Positions 40,865 through 51,300 of a stretch of 64,000 nt of DNA are shown here, one piece after another. The stretch lies in NCBI GenBank assembly GCA_947586855.1, contig CANPXV010000004.1:54189-118188 (forward strand), written 5' to 3'. The DNA comes from an uncultured Clostridia bacterium (GTDB taxonomy: Bacteria; Bacillota; Clostridia; Christensenellales; CAG-314). The notes under the pieces are model-generated. The model had not been told where the DNA came from. It worked only from the letters and a program-made list of their open reading frames with translations, and ran no database searches. The translations under genes and the position numbers were made by a program. Positions within the stretch are counted from its first letter, which is position 1; each line of letters opens with the position of its first letter.

Positions 40865-41208
40865 CAAGGCCTAAAAGCGTCCTTTATATGATTGATCTGA
40901 TCGCCGAGAATTTCTATCACGTCAAACCGCACAGGGACACCCGTCTGCTTTTTGCGATAGAGCCAATACTGTGCGCAACGCACAATTGTTTGCTGCTTGT
41001 GCACATTCACCGCCTCTCTTGGCAGGCCAAATTTGTCGTCCTTTCTGGCCTTGACCTCTGCAAAAATCACACTTTTGCCGTCCCAGGCCACAATGTCGAT
41101 TTCGCCAAAGTGACAGTTGTAGTTTCTGTCGATGATTTGGTATTTGTGCTTGCGAAGATAATCCGCTGCGACATCCTCGCCCTTGCGCCCCACTATCCTG
41201 GTATTCAT
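40864..41208 (-). CDS. yraN: YraN family endonuclease-like protein (UPF0102)
   Basis: GRKGEDVAADYLRKHKYQIIDRNYNCHFGEIDIVAWDGKSVIFAEVKAR. Confidence 0.93.
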   Translation of the reverse strand: MNTRIVGRKGEDVAADYLRKHKYQIIDRNYNCHFGEIDIVAWDGKSVIFAEVKARKDDKFGLPREAVNVHKQQTIVRCAQYWLYRKKQTGVPVRFDVIEILGDQINHIKDAFRP

Positions 41209-41834
41209 AGCTGTACAAAATGTCCGATAAAAGTTCTGCGGTGAATGGGACACGGCCCATATTTTTGCAGATTTTTGATATGCTCTCTTGTCCCGTACCC
41301 CTTGTGTTTGGCAAAATTGTACTGCGGATAAATTTTGTCCAACTCCACCATCATGCGGTCTCGGGTCACTTTTGCCACGATGCTGGCCGCAGCTATACTG
41401 TAACTAAGCGCATCGCCATGCACAATTGGGACGGTGGGCACATTGGCGGACAGTTTTACTGCGTCAACAAGCACCACGTCTGCACGCCCTAATTTTTTGA
41501 TACATTGCAGCATGCCTTGCTTGGTGGCGTTGAGAATATTGATTTCGTCGATCGTTTGTGCGTCGATAACGGCCACGGACACGTCAATCGCCTTGTCGCA
41601 TATAACGTCAAACAGCGCCTCACGTTTCTTGGCGGACACCTGTTTACTATCGTTTACGCCATCGATTATATCGTCCGGCGGCATGATGACGCCCGCCACC
41701 ACCACAGGGCCTGCAAGAGGGCCTCGCCCTGCCTCGTCTATCCCTGCGATGTATTTTGCGCCAAGCGACATCTGTCCACGCTCAAATTTAAGTAAATCTA
41801 CGGTCTTGTTCATTGGTAAAATTGCAAAATTCAC
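41205..41834 (-). CDS. rnhB: Ribonuclease HII
   Basis: YIAGIDEAGRGPLAGPVVVAGVIMP; DSKQVSAKKRE. Confidence 0.97.
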   Translation of the reverse strand: MNFAILPMNKTVDLLKFERGQMSLGAKYIAGIDEAGRGPLAGPVVVAGVIMPPDDIIDGVNDSKQVSAKKREALFDVICDKAIDVSVAVIDAQTIDEINILNATKQGMLQCIKKLGRADVVLVDAVKLSANVPTVPIVHGDALSYSIAAASIVAKVTRDRMMVELDKIYPQYNFAKHKGYGTREHIKNLQKYGPCPIHRRTFIGHFVQL

Positions 41835-42676
41835 TCTTGCGGCGGCAAATCAAAGGTTATTTTGCCCAGCTTGCCCTTGCGGAAGTCGTCCAAAATAGCC
41901 TTTGCGCACCTTTCGGAGTCCATCTCGCCGCCACGCAGCAAAAAGCCCCTCTTCAAGGCAATCTGCTCAAACACTTCGCCCACGGGCAAAAGGCCATCAA
42001 CGCCGTAACGCACGCCCAACTGCTGCGGATAAAGCTGTTGCAACTGATTGATGAGCGCATATGCCACCTCACATATATCCACAACGTCGTCCTTGATACT
42101 GCCGATAAAGCATAGCCGTTCGGCCAATGTGTTGTCGTCAAACTTGGGCCACAGCGTGCCGGGAGTATCCAACAGTTCCAGCCCACCACTCAATCTGACC
42201 CATTGCTTGCCCTTTGTGACGCCCGGCCTATCCCCTGTGATAACGGACTTTTTGCCCGCCAGACAGTTGATTATTGTAGATTTGCCACAATTGGGCACGC
42301 CCAAAATCATAAAGCGTATCGGGCGAAAAATCCCCTTCGCCTGATATTTTTTGCGCAAATCGGCCGTGGCGTTTGCAAACACGGCGGCAATTTTGCCCGC
42401 ATCGGACGAGGCCGTAGCCGACACCCTTACGCTGTGCTGGTGACGCCTTTCAAAGTAGTTCAACCAAGCGTCCACCTTGGCGGGGTCGGCCAAATCGCAC
42501 TTGTTTAGCACAAATACGCACGGTTTGTTGCCTACGATGGACTGAAATTGCGGATTGAAACAGGACAAAGGGGCACGTGCGTCCAGCACATACCCTATTG
42601 CGTCCACCAATTTTACATTTTCTTCCATCATGCGGAGCGCCTTGGTCATGTGCCCCGGGAACCATTGTATATTCAT
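41831..42676 (-). CDS. rbgA: Ribosome biogenesis GTPase YlqF/RbgA
   Basis: MNIQWFPGHMTKALRMMEENV; circularly permuted NKCD then GVPNCGKSTIINCL. Confidence 0.96.
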   Translation of the reverse strand: MNIQWFPGHMTKALRMMEENVKLVDAIGYVLDARAPLSCFNPQFQSIVGNKPCVFVLNKCDLADPAKVDAWLNYFERRHQHSVRVSATASSDAGKIAAVFANATADLRKKYQAKGIFRPIRFMILGVPNCGKSTIINCLAGKKSVITGDRPGVTKGKQWVRLSGGLELLDTPGTLWPKFDDNTLAERLCFIGSIKDDVVDICEVAYALINQLQQLYPQQLGVRYGVDGLLPVGEVFEQIALKRGFLLRGGEMDSERCAKAILDDFRKGKLGKITFDLPPQE

Positions 42677-43344
42677 TTCTCCAACAAATCCGGCCTGTTT
42701 TTTCGGGTGATTTCCAGCGACTGCTCTCTGCGCCACTGATCTACCTTGGCATGGTCGCCGCTTACAAGTACCTCAGGCACCGTCAAACCGCAAAAATTTT
42801 GCGGGCGAGTGTACTGCGGATACTCCAACAAGGGCTGCGAAAACGATTCGTCCTCGGTGGATTGGCTGTTGCCCAGCACATCGGGCACATAGCGCAAAAT
42901 GCTGTCTATCAGCACCATTGCGGGGATCTCTCCGCCCGAAAGCACGTAGTCGCCGATAGAAAGCTCCATGTCGATATCCATATCGAGCACACGCTGGTCC
43001 ACGCCCTCGTAGTGACCGCACAAAATCAGCAAATGTTGTTGCTGCGAAAGCTCCTTTACCAATTGCTGGGTCAAAACACGTCCCCGAGGGGACATATATA
43101 TACGCTTGGCCGAGTGGGTCGGGTCAACCGCACAAATGGCGTCGTGGATGGGCTGCGGCATCATCACCATGCCCGCACCGCCGCCAAAGGGAGCGTCGTC
43201 GCACTTTTTGTGCTTGTCACGGGAGTAGTCTCTGATGTTGTGACATTGCAGCAGATACAGGCCCTTTTCTCTTGCTTTGCCCGTCAGCGAACAGTTCAAA
43301 GCGTCCAGCATTTCGGGGAAGAGCGTCAAAACGTCAATCTTCAT
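42673..43344 (-). CDS. trmD: tRNA (guanine-N1)-methyltransferase
   Basis: MKIDVLTLFPEML; DDAPFGGGAGMVM; YVLSGGEIPAMV. Confidence 0.97.
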   Translation of the reverse strand: MKIDVLTLFPEMLDALNCSLTGKAREKGLYLLQCHNIRDYSRDKHKKCDDAPFGGGAGMVMMPQPIHDAICAVDPTHSAKRIYMSPRGRVLTQQLVKELSQQQHLLILCGHYEGVDQRVLDMDIDMELSIGDYVLSGGEIPAMVLIDSILRYVPDVLGNSQSTEDESFSQPLLEYPQYTRPQNFCGLTVPEVLVSGDHAKVDQWRREQSLEITRKNRPDLLEK

Positions 43345-43834
43345 ACAAAGCCACCTCGGCAAAGCGTTTGGCGCTGAGCACTATCCTTTTGGACAGCACG
43401 TCAACGCTCAGTGTCAGATCCTTCAAAAAGGGAAAGGACACTTTGCGCCCATCTTTGACGCACTCAAAGACGTCCGCAGCGCCGTATTGCAGCACGTCAC
43501 AAATGCAGCCGATATCCTCGCCGCTATCCAGCGACACACGGCAACCTATCAAATCCTGCACAAAATATCTGCCGCTCGGCACCAAGACATCCTCTTTTTC
43601 GGCGTAGACATCCCAATTTTTTAGCGATTCGGCAAAATTTCTGTCGTCGTGCCCCGCAAACTTGACGTAGCAAAACGCCCCGTCCGCACGGAAAGAATCC
43701 ACAGCGTACGTTTGCGAACCGATATAAAGCTGCTTTGCGTTGCGCAGCATTTCGGCATTGTCCAACAGACAGGAGATTTTCACCTCGCCCTTGATGCCGT
43801 GCGCTTTGAGCACTTTTCCTACAAGCAATCTCAT
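43334..43834 (-). CDS. rimM: 16S rRNA processing protein RimM
   Basis: LLVGKVLKAHGIKGEVKISCLLD; adjacent to trmD. Confidence 0.95.
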   Translation of the reverse strand: MRLLVGKVLKAHGIKGEVKISCLLDNAEMLRNAKQLYIGSQTYAVDSFRADGAFCYVKFAGHDDRNFAESLKNWDVYAEKEDVLVPSGRYFVQDLIGCRVSLDSGEDIGCICDVLQYGAADVFECVKDGRKVSFPFLKDLTLSVDVLSKRIVLSAKRFAEVALYED

Positions 43835-43876
43835 AACTAACAATTTTGCCACAAGATAACTTGTGGCAAAGATTTA

Positions 43877-44107
43877 CTAATCGGCAATCTCGATGTTGTA
43901 TCTTTTGCCTTCTCTTGCGCCCACAGCCTTGGCAAGCGTGCGAAGAGACATGGCAATTTTGCCTTGCTTTCCGATAACCTTGCCGATGTCGTTTTCCGCA
44001 ACGTGCACCGTCAAAGTTTCCACACCGTCGCTTTCCTCACAGGTGATGCTGACGGCCGTCTTGTCCTCGACAAGCTGTTCCACAATGTAAGTCAGAAGTT
44101 CCTTCAT
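43877..44107 (-). CDS. khpA: KH-domain RNA-binding protein KhpA
   Basis: VAENDIGKVIGKQGKIAMSLRTLAKAVGAREGKRYNIEI. Confidence 0.94.
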   Translation of the reverse strand: MKELLTYIVEQLVEDKTAVSITCEESDGVETLTVHVAENDIGKVIGKQGKIAMSLRTLAKAVGAREGKRYNIEIAD

Positions 44108-44121
44108 GTTGGTTCTCCCGA

Positions 44122-44382
44122 CTACGCCTTGTGCGACTTTCTGGGTTCGAGAATGTTTTCTCTGACAAGCAGCATGCGCACCGTTTCGGTGGGTTGAACG
44201 CCACACTCTACCCATTTTTTGGCCTTTTCTACATCAAGGTGCACTTCTTCATTGAGCGGATTGTAGGTGCCTACCAAATCCACATATTGTCCGTCGCGAG
44301 CCTTGTGACTGTCGATGACCACAACACGGTAGAAAGGATTCTTTTTGTCTCCCATTCTTGTCAATCTCATTTTTACTGCCAT
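44122..44382 (-). CDS. rpsP: 30S ribosomal protein S16
   Basis: MAVKMRLTRMGDKKNPFYRVVVIDSHKARDGQYVDLVGTYNP. Confidence 0.98.
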   Translation of the reverse strand: MAVKMRLTRMGDKKNPFYRVVVIDSHKARDGQYVDLVGTYNPLNEEVHLDVEKAKKWVECGVQPTETVRMLLVRENILEPRKSHKA

Positions 44383-44437
44383 TTTTTGTTCCTCCAAAAT
44401 GTATTTTATATTAAAGATAGCATATATCTGTCTTTAC

Positions 44438-45748
44438 TCAGAAAGGCAATCGTTTGGATTTTGCCATTTTTTTCATCATGTCGCAGGTCTGCTCAAACTG
44501 TTTTATCAGTCGATTGACGTCCTGCACCTGCAAACCGCAACCCTTTGCAATGCGCTTGCGGCGAGAGTAGTTGAGAATTTTCGGATTGGAGCGCTCCTCT
44601 TTCGTCATGGACTGAATGATGGCCTTGTTGCGTTTGAGCTGCGCCTCGTCCACCTTTTTGTCGCCGAGTTTCAGCCGTCCTGCGCCGGGGATCATGCCCA
44701 CAATGTCGTTGAGGTCTCCCATCTTGGAAACCTGCTCGAACTGTTGCAGATAATCGTTGAGATCAAAGCTGGATTCTTTGATCTTTTTGGCCATCTTGAT
44801 GGCTTGTTCCTCGTCGATGGCCGTTTGCGCCTTTTCTATCAACGTCAGCACATCGCCCATGCCCAAAATGCGAGAGGCCATTCTGTCGGGATGGAAGGGC
44901 TCGATATCCTCCATCTTTTCGCCCGTGCCCACAAACTTGATAGGTTTGCCCGTCACAGCCTTGATGGACAGCGTTGCGCCGCCTCTTGTGTCGCCGTCCA
45001 GTTTGGTCATAATCACGCCCGTCACGTCCAGCTGCTCGTCGAAGGTTTTTGCAACGTTTACGGCGTCCTGACCCGTCATAGAGTCTACCACCAACAGCGT
45101 TTCGAACACGTTTACGGCCTTTTTGATGGCTTTCAGCTCGTCCATCAACTCCTCGTTGATGTGCAAACGGCCGGCGGTGTCGATTATCACGGTGTCAAAG
45201 CTGTTCTTTTCGGCATAGGCAACGGCCGATTGAGCAATTTTCGTCGGGTTGGATTGCCCCATTTCAAAAAAGCCCGCCTTGGCATTGCCCGCAACAATCT
45301 CCAACTGTTTGATGGCGGCAGGACGATATATGTCGTCTGCGCACAAAAGCACACGCTTGCCCTGACATTGCAAGTACATCGCCAACTTGCCGCACATTGT
45401 GGTTTTGCCGGCGCCTTGCAGACCGCACATCATGATGACGGTGGGCAGTTTGGGGCTTACGCCCAGCTTGCTTTGCGTGGAGCCGAGTAACTCGACAAGC
45501 TGTTCATTGACGATCTTGATGACTTGCTGCCCGGGAGTGAGGCTTTTGAGAATCTCCTCCCCAACCGCAAGCTCCGTCACCTTGTTGATAAAATCTTTGG
45601 CAACAGAAAAGTTGACGTCCGCCTCCAACAGCGCCACACGCACCTCTCGCATGGCCTGCTTGATTTCCAGCTCGGTCAAAGCGCCTCGGTTGCGCAACTT
45701 GGCAAAAACGTGATTTATTCTCTCTGTAAGATTGGAAAAAGCAGCCAA
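44438..45748 (-). CDS. ffh: Signal recognition particle protein Ffh
   Basis: GLQGAGKTTMCGKLA; DTAGRLHINEELM; TKLDGDTRGGA; M-domain. Confidence 0.98.
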   Translation of the reverse strand: MAAFSNLTERINHVFAKLRNRGALTELEIKQAMREVRVALLEADVNFSVAKDFINKVTELAVGEEILKSLTPGQQVIKIVNEQLVELLGSTQSKLGVSPKLPTVIMMCGLQGAGKTTMCGKLAMYLQCQGKRVLLCADDIYRPAAIKQLEIVAGNAKAGFFEMGQSNPTKIAQSAVAYAEKNSFDTVIIDTAGRLHINEELMDELKAIKKAVNVFETLLVVDSMTGQDAVNVAKTFDEQLDVTGVIMTKLDGDTRGGATLSIKAVTGKPIKFVGTGEKMEDIEPFHPDRMASRILGMGDVLTLIEKAQTAIDEEQAIKMAKKIKESSFDLNDYLQQFEQVSKMGDLNDIVGMIPGAGRLKLGDKKVDEAQLKRNKAIIQSMTKEERSNPKILNYSRRKRIAKGCGLQVQDVNRLIKQFEQTCDMMKKMAKSKRLPF

Positions 45749-45751
45749 TTT

Positions 45752-46057
45752 CTACTCCTTTGACACAAAGCGACTTACCACTTCAAAAACCTTGTCTCTA
45801 TCCGCTTGCCCAACCGCCACAGTCAAATCTCTGTGTAGCCGAGCCAGCGACAATGTTTCTTCCAAGCGCACAAGCGTCGCTTCGCCCTTCAATATGGTGT
45901 CTCTCACGCCCTGACGGGATATGCCGATTTCGTCGGCAATCTCCGATAGCGAGCAGTCGCAATCGCACCACATTGTCAATGCGTCACGCTGTTTGTCGGT
46001 GAGCAACCGCCCATATACAGCCAGCAGCTGTGAAAGTTCGATTTTCGTCAGCGCCAT
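45752..46057 (-). CDS. ylxM: YlxM/p13 family helix-turn-helix protein
   Basis: QLLAVYGRLLTDKQRDALTMWCDCDCSLSEIADEIGISRQGVRDTI; next to ffh. Confidence 0.92.
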   Translation of the reverse strand: MALTKIELSQLLAVYGRLLTDKQRDALTMWCDCDCSLSEIADEIGISRQGVRDTILKGEATLVRLEETLSLARLHRDLTVAVGQADRDKVFEVVSRFVSKE

Positions 46058-46229
46058 ACTCACCCTCACTCTGTAAAGCATTTTTGCTTTACACTGTTAT
46101 TTTACAACAACCCGACTCAATTGTCAAACGCTTGACGTTATATTTTGAAATAATTATCTGCAAACTAAACCGCCACCGCCTTGTACAACGCAATTGTCAC
46201 GCAAAAATAAATAGAAACATCTGCTACGC

Positions 46230-46259
46230 TTGATTTTGTGGGCAGCAATATGATATAGT
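46230..46259 (+). promoter_or_regulatory. Candidate sigma-A promoter of the GNAT gene
   Basis: TTGATT (46230-46235)-18-TATAGT (46254-46259), then an AGGAG RBS. Confidence 0.5.
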
Positions 46260-46286
46260 CACAATAAAAAAAACAGGAGTTATGCT

Positions 46287-47075
46287 ATGGTGCATTGGGA
46301 TAGCTTTGCAGACGAACGAGACCACGCCCTGCTGTTACAGGAAAAGGGCACATTTTTTGTGTTGCAAAAAATTTTGCATAATTGTCAGGTACTGTTGACA
46401 GACCATGCTAGGACGATAATTTGCTACTCGCAAGCGCCCTATCCCGTGTGGATATGGACGGCAAACGACGCCAACGCACAGGAAATGGAGCTGATATATC
46501 GCACCTTAAAGCAGCACGGATTGTTTGAAGGACACAGTTTCAATCTCAAACCAAACGTTACCGAGTTTTTTATCCAAAGGGCCGCCGCAGACGGCGTGGA
46601 GCTTGCCGTAAAAAAAAATATTTCGGTGTACAACTGTCCCAAACCCGTGGCCCCGACAAAAATGGCAGACGGCCAACTTTGCAAGTGCGTCAGAGAGAAT
46701 ATCCCGCAAATGGTAGACTTTATGGTGGATTTTCACCAAGAATTGGGAGATTCGACAGATCGCAACATGTATAGAGCGGAAGTGGAATCTGCCGTAAATG
46801 AGGGCCGTATTTTCTTTTGGCAAAACGAAGGCGAAAACGTTGCTTGCTGCTATGTGCGATATGATGGAAATCTGGCTTCCGTCAGCATGGTGTACACGTG
46901 TCCGCAACATCGCAGACATCACTATGCGCAAAGTATGGTGTATATGGTGACAAAAAATGTCGCCGACGCAGGTTACACCCCTATGCTGTATGCCGATGCA
47001 GATTACGTACCGTCCAATGCATGCTATCAAACATTGGGCTATACCCTTTGCGGCAGATTGTGCACTATCGGCTAA
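46287..47075 (+). CDS. GNAT-family N-acetyltransferase
   Basis: C-terminal FR47-like region ENVACCYVRYDGNLASVSMVYTCPQHRRHHYAQSMVYMVTKNVADAGYTPMLYADADYVPSNACYQTLGY. Confidence 0.8.
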   Translation: MVHWDSFADERDHALLLQEKGTFFVLQKILHNCQVLLTDHARTIICYSQAPYPVWIWTANDANAQEMELIYRTLKQHGLFEGHSFNLKPNVTEFFIQRAAADGVELAVKKNISVYNCPKPVAPTKMADGQLCKCVRENIPQMVDFMVDFHQELGDSTDRNMYRAEVESAVNEGRIFFWQNEGENVACCYVRYDGNLASVSMVYTCPQHRRHHYAQSMVYMVTKNVADAGYTPMLYADADYVPSNACYQTLGYTLCGRLCTIG

Positions 47076-47222
47076 GACATTTGCTGCCACATAGCACAAA
47101 AACTAAATTTTACCGTATGGCAATGCAGCAGCAATTTATACAATACTTTATGGCAGCGACGTGATACGCAAAAGCACGCATATTTGTTTCAAAAGTATTA
47201 TGCTACATATTTACAATATAAT

Positions 47223-47256
47223 GGAGCTAAGTACGTTGAGGATTTAGCTCCTTTTT
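47223..47256 (+). terminator. Terminator downstream of the GNAT gene
   Basis: GGAGCTAA/TTAGCTCC stem followed by TTTTT. Confidence 0.8.
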
Positions 47257-47301
47257 GTTCCTTATTAAATTATGATTGAAAGCAAAAAACAAAGAATTTT
47301 A

Positions 47302-47458
47302 GGTTCTATAATAAATGTTGGGGTGTGAGGAAAAAAAGATAGAGCAAAGACTCTTTTTCAGTGTATAATTGAATTGCGAAAACTAACAAGAAAAAGGGAG
47401 TTTGCTCTATGGATAATTGTATCACAAGATTTACCAATGTGCAACAATTTTTTTATTG
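47302..47458 (+). mobile_element. Remnant of an IS left end (ISL3-like), truncated at the ftsY stop
   Basis: GGTTCTATAATAAATGTTGGGGTG end-like sequence, 5'-UTR hairpin arms AGAGCAAA...TTTGCTCT, RBS, and orphan start MDNCITRFTNVQQF with no rest of a transposase. Confidence 0.45.
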
Positions 47459-48352
47459 TCAGATTATGCCCTCAACATAGCTTTCGGCGTCAAACTCCAT
47501 CAAGTCGTCTATGCCCTCGCCAACGCCCACAAAGTACACGGGGATGTCCATATCGTGCTTGATAGCCAGCACCACGCCGCCTTTTGCCGTGCCATCCAGC
47601 TTGGTCAGCACAATGCCGTCTATATCTATCGCCTCGTTGAAGATATCCACCTGCTGTATGGCGTTTTGCCCCGTAGTTGCGTCCAAAACGATGAGATTTT
47701 TGCGGTCGGCCTCGGGAAACTCCCTTTCGATGACCCGATTGATCTTTTTCAGCTCCTCCATCAGGTTCTTTTTGTTGTGCAGACGGCCAGCTGTATCCAC
47801 CAACACCACGTCCGTTTTGCGGCTTTTGGCGGAAGAAATGGCGTCAAACACCACTGCGGCAGGGTCGCTGCCCTCCTCGTGCATGATGATACGCACTTTG
47901 GCACGGTTGGCCCACACTTCCAATTGCTCGCTTGCGGCCGCCCTGAAAGTATCCGCTGCGGCAATCACAACCGACTTGCCCTGCTTGGTAAAGATGTTGG
48001 CAAGTTTGCCTATCGTGGTAGTTTTGCCCACGCCGTTTACGCCCGACACCATGATGACGCAGGGGGTGGAAATTTCCATCTTTTCGTCGCCCAAGATGTC
48101 GTACAGCACCTCTCGCAGGTATTGATTGGCCTTTTCGGGGTCGGAAACTCTATCCTTGCCCATACGCTCTCGCAGTTCGTCGATGATATCCGTCGTAGTG
48201 TCCTCGCCGATATCCGCCGAAAGCAAAATAAACTCCAACTCGTCGTAGAAATCGTCGTCAAAAATTCCCCTTTTGAACAGTTGGTTCAGTTTGAAACCAA
48301 TACGCTCTTTGGTTTTTTTGAGACCGTCGATGATTTTTTTGAAAAATCCCAT
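47459..48352 (-). CDS. ftsY: Signal recognition particle receptor FtsY
   Basis: GVNGVGKTTTIGKLANIF; DTAGRLHNKKNLMEEL; TKLDGTAKGG. Confidence 0.97.
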   Translation of the reverse strand: MGFFKKIIDGLKKTKERIGFKLNQLFKRGIFDDDFYDELEFILLSADIGEDTTTDIIDELRERMGKDRVSDPEKANQYLREVLYDILGDEKMEISTPCVIMVSGVNGVGKTTTIGKLANIFTKQGKSVVIAAADTFRAAASEQLEVWANRAKVRIIMHEEGSDPAAVVFDAISSAKSRKTDVVLVDTAGRLHNKKNLMEELKKINRVIEREFPEADRKNLIVLDATTGQNAIQQVDIFNEAIDIDGIVLTKLDGTAKGGVVLAIKHDMDIPVYFVGVGEGIDDLMEFDAESYVEGII

Positions 48353-48361
48353 TTTGCACCT

Positions 48362-51300
48362 CTACATGGCCTGTTTGATAGCATCCGTCAGCTTTACCGA
48401 GACGATCTTGGATACGCCCTTTTCCTCCATGGTGACGCCGTACAGCACATCGGAGTGTTCCATTGTGGGTTTTTTGTGGGTGATGACCACAAATTGCGTC
48501 GAAGAGGAAAATTTGCGCAGATATTTGGAAATTCTCTCGGCATTGGCGTCGTCCAGCGCCGCCTCGATTTCGTCCAGCACGCAAAACGGCATTGGGTTGA
48601 ATTTGAGTATGGCAAACAGTATTGCCGCCGCCGTCATTGTGCGCTCGCCGCCGGATAGCAACGAGATATTTTGCAATTTCTTTCCCGGGGGTTGGGCCTC
48701 GATTTCGATGCCCTGATCCAGCGACGCTTTGGCGGGATCCCTATCGATATACAGACGGGCGTTGCCGCCGCTGAACAGCTCTCTGAAAATCAGTTTGAAG
48801 TTGTCGTTGATTTGCTCCATGCCATCGTTAAAGCGGCTTTCGATATTGCTTTCCAATTCGCTAAGGGCGTTTTTCAAATCGACCTCGGCCTTGTCCAGGT
48901 CCTCCAATTGAGAGGTCAATTCGTCGTAGCGGGCCTGCTCGACTTCCAATTTTTGCGGGGCGGTTGGGTTGATAATGCCCATACCGGTGATGTTTGATTT
49001 TAGTTGAGTTATACGCTTTTGGGCGGTCTCCTTGCGGAAGTTTTCGTCCTTGTACTGCATAGCGGCAGAGTACGTTATGTTGTAGTCTTCCAACACACGC
49101 TGTTGCAACGCAAGCAAATCGTCGTCGATTTTGTTGAGGTCATATTCCTGCTTGCGCATTTCCATCTCCTTGGCGCTTGCATCGCTCTGCTTTGTCATAC
49201 GAGATTCGCTCAGCACTTTGAAATCTTCGTCCAATTGCTGCTTGTATGTATCCGATTGCTTGATTTTTTCCAACAGTTGCGCCATTTCCTCTTGCAATTT
49301 GCTGTCGGTGACGCTTTCGTTGAGCGTGGCGTACATGCCGTCAATGGCAAAACGCACCTGCGCAATGTATTTGTTGCGAGATTCGATGCCGTCGCCCAGC
49401 GAAACAATGCTGTTTTCGTTTGTTTTTATATCCTTTTGCGCCACGTCGATGTTGGAAGCAAGCACGGCCAGACGGTAACGTTTGTCGGCCAAACCAGCCG
49501 AAACGGTCTCCTTGGCGGAAAGCTCCAACTGGCTGACTTCTCGCAGGTGCTCGTCCTTTTCTCTCAACTGCTTTTCGGCGGCGGCCAGTTCCTTGGCACG
49601 CAGCTCTGTGCGCTTTATCGAGACGTCGATTTGCGATTGGCGTGTCAGCAGCTTTTCTCGCTCCTCCGACAGGCGCAAAACATTCTTTTTATCGGAGTTG
49701 CTCAACGTGTTGGAGGACTCTATCTTCTCCTTGGCGGTGGCAATATCCACTTTGAGGGTGTTTAGCTTTTCGTTTAGCTGATTGGCGCTGTTACGCAGCT
49801 GTGCGATTTCTCCGTCCAAAGCGGCCTTTTCCGCCTCGGTTTCCTTCAATTCTCTCAGCAGCTCTGCCAACTTTTCGTTGCGTTCGGCCAGCTCCGTTTC
49901 GTAAGAGAGGATGTTGTAGGCGCCCTGTTTGCGATTGCTGCCGCCCTCCAAGGAACCGTCGTTGGAGATGCGTTCTCCCGTGAGCGTCACCATGCGGTGC
50001 GCATAGCGATATTTGCGGCTGATGGCAACGGCGTTGTCAAATGTATCCACCACCACGACGCCGCCCAGCAGCGACTCCATGACGTTGCCGTAGTGTTTGT
50101 CGAAGGAAATAAGCTCCGACGCAATGCCCAGCACGCCTTTTTCCTGCAACACTTCCGCACGATCTATGCCATGCGGCTTCATGGAGCTGACAGGCAAAAA
50201 TGTTGCCCTGCCGTAGTCGTTGAGTTTGAGGTAGTTGATGAGGAATTTGACGTCATCTTCCGTCTCGGTGACGATATTTTGCAATCTGCCGCCCAAGGCC
50301 GCCTCGATGGCAACTTGAAGTTTAGGCTCCACCTTTATCAGGTCGGCCACCGAACCGCATATATGCGACGCAAGCTCTCTGTCTTTCTTGGCGTCGTTCA
50401 TCAGGTACTGTATGGTGGGCTGATAACCCCGATAGTTGGCGGCAAAGTCTGTCAGCATATCTATGCTGCCCTTCTCGCCGGAGTAGGCTTGCTGACGTTT
50501 TGTCAACTCCTTGTTGAGGTTAAATTGCTTGTACTCCAACTCTTTCAACTGTCCGTTTATGCGCCTGAGGTCGTTGTCCACACTGTCCTTTTCCTTGCGC
50601 AGCAAGTCGTAGCTGTTGAGAAGGTCACCCTCCTCGCCTGCGGATTCCTGCAACTTTTGGGTGAGCTCCTGCTCGCTGTGAGCAAGCTGTTCCAGACGCT
50701 CGTCGATGCTCTTCTTTTCCGTTTGCAGCGCCACCAATTTGCTGTCCGTTTCCGCAACGGCGTGCAGCGCCTCGTCCAATTTTTGACGCAACGCCTCCGA
50801 ACGGGTAGTTATCTCCTCCACATGCTTGGAGGCGTCGGCAAATTGCTCGTTGGTTTGGGCAATATCCGCTTCCAGCGATTGCTTTTCGTCCTGCCTGCGC
50901 ACAAGCACCGTTTGCAGCTCGACATTGGCCTGCGTCAGACGTTCGATTTCCTCTTTGTCGGCGGCGATTTGCTCCTCGTTGGATTGGATTTCTCTTTCGC
51001 AGCTGCGGATACGTTCCTGTATCACGTCCTTTTCGCCTGCGCTCTTTTGCACTTCCACCGCCAGCTGCACCTGTCTGTCCCTGAGTTGGGCAATTTCCAG
51101 ATCGATATTGTTGCGACGGTGAAAAGTCTCGTCGTATTTTTCATTTATATCCGCAAGCTGCGCTACTAACAGATTGTACTCTCTTTTCGTCTCTTCCAGC
51201 TTTTTGTTCAGCTTTTCCTTTTCTACGCTGGCGTTGTCGTAACTGTATATGTAGGCGTTTATTTCCAGATTTTTGAGCTCGGCGTAATACTCGGCATACT

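Noticed and set aside
49997-51169. 390-aa plus-strand ORF opposite smc (and similar ones at 32159..33403, 33977..35149, 16429..17937)
   Set aside because: Antisense shadows of strongly supported genes; no recognisable domains, RBS or operon context.
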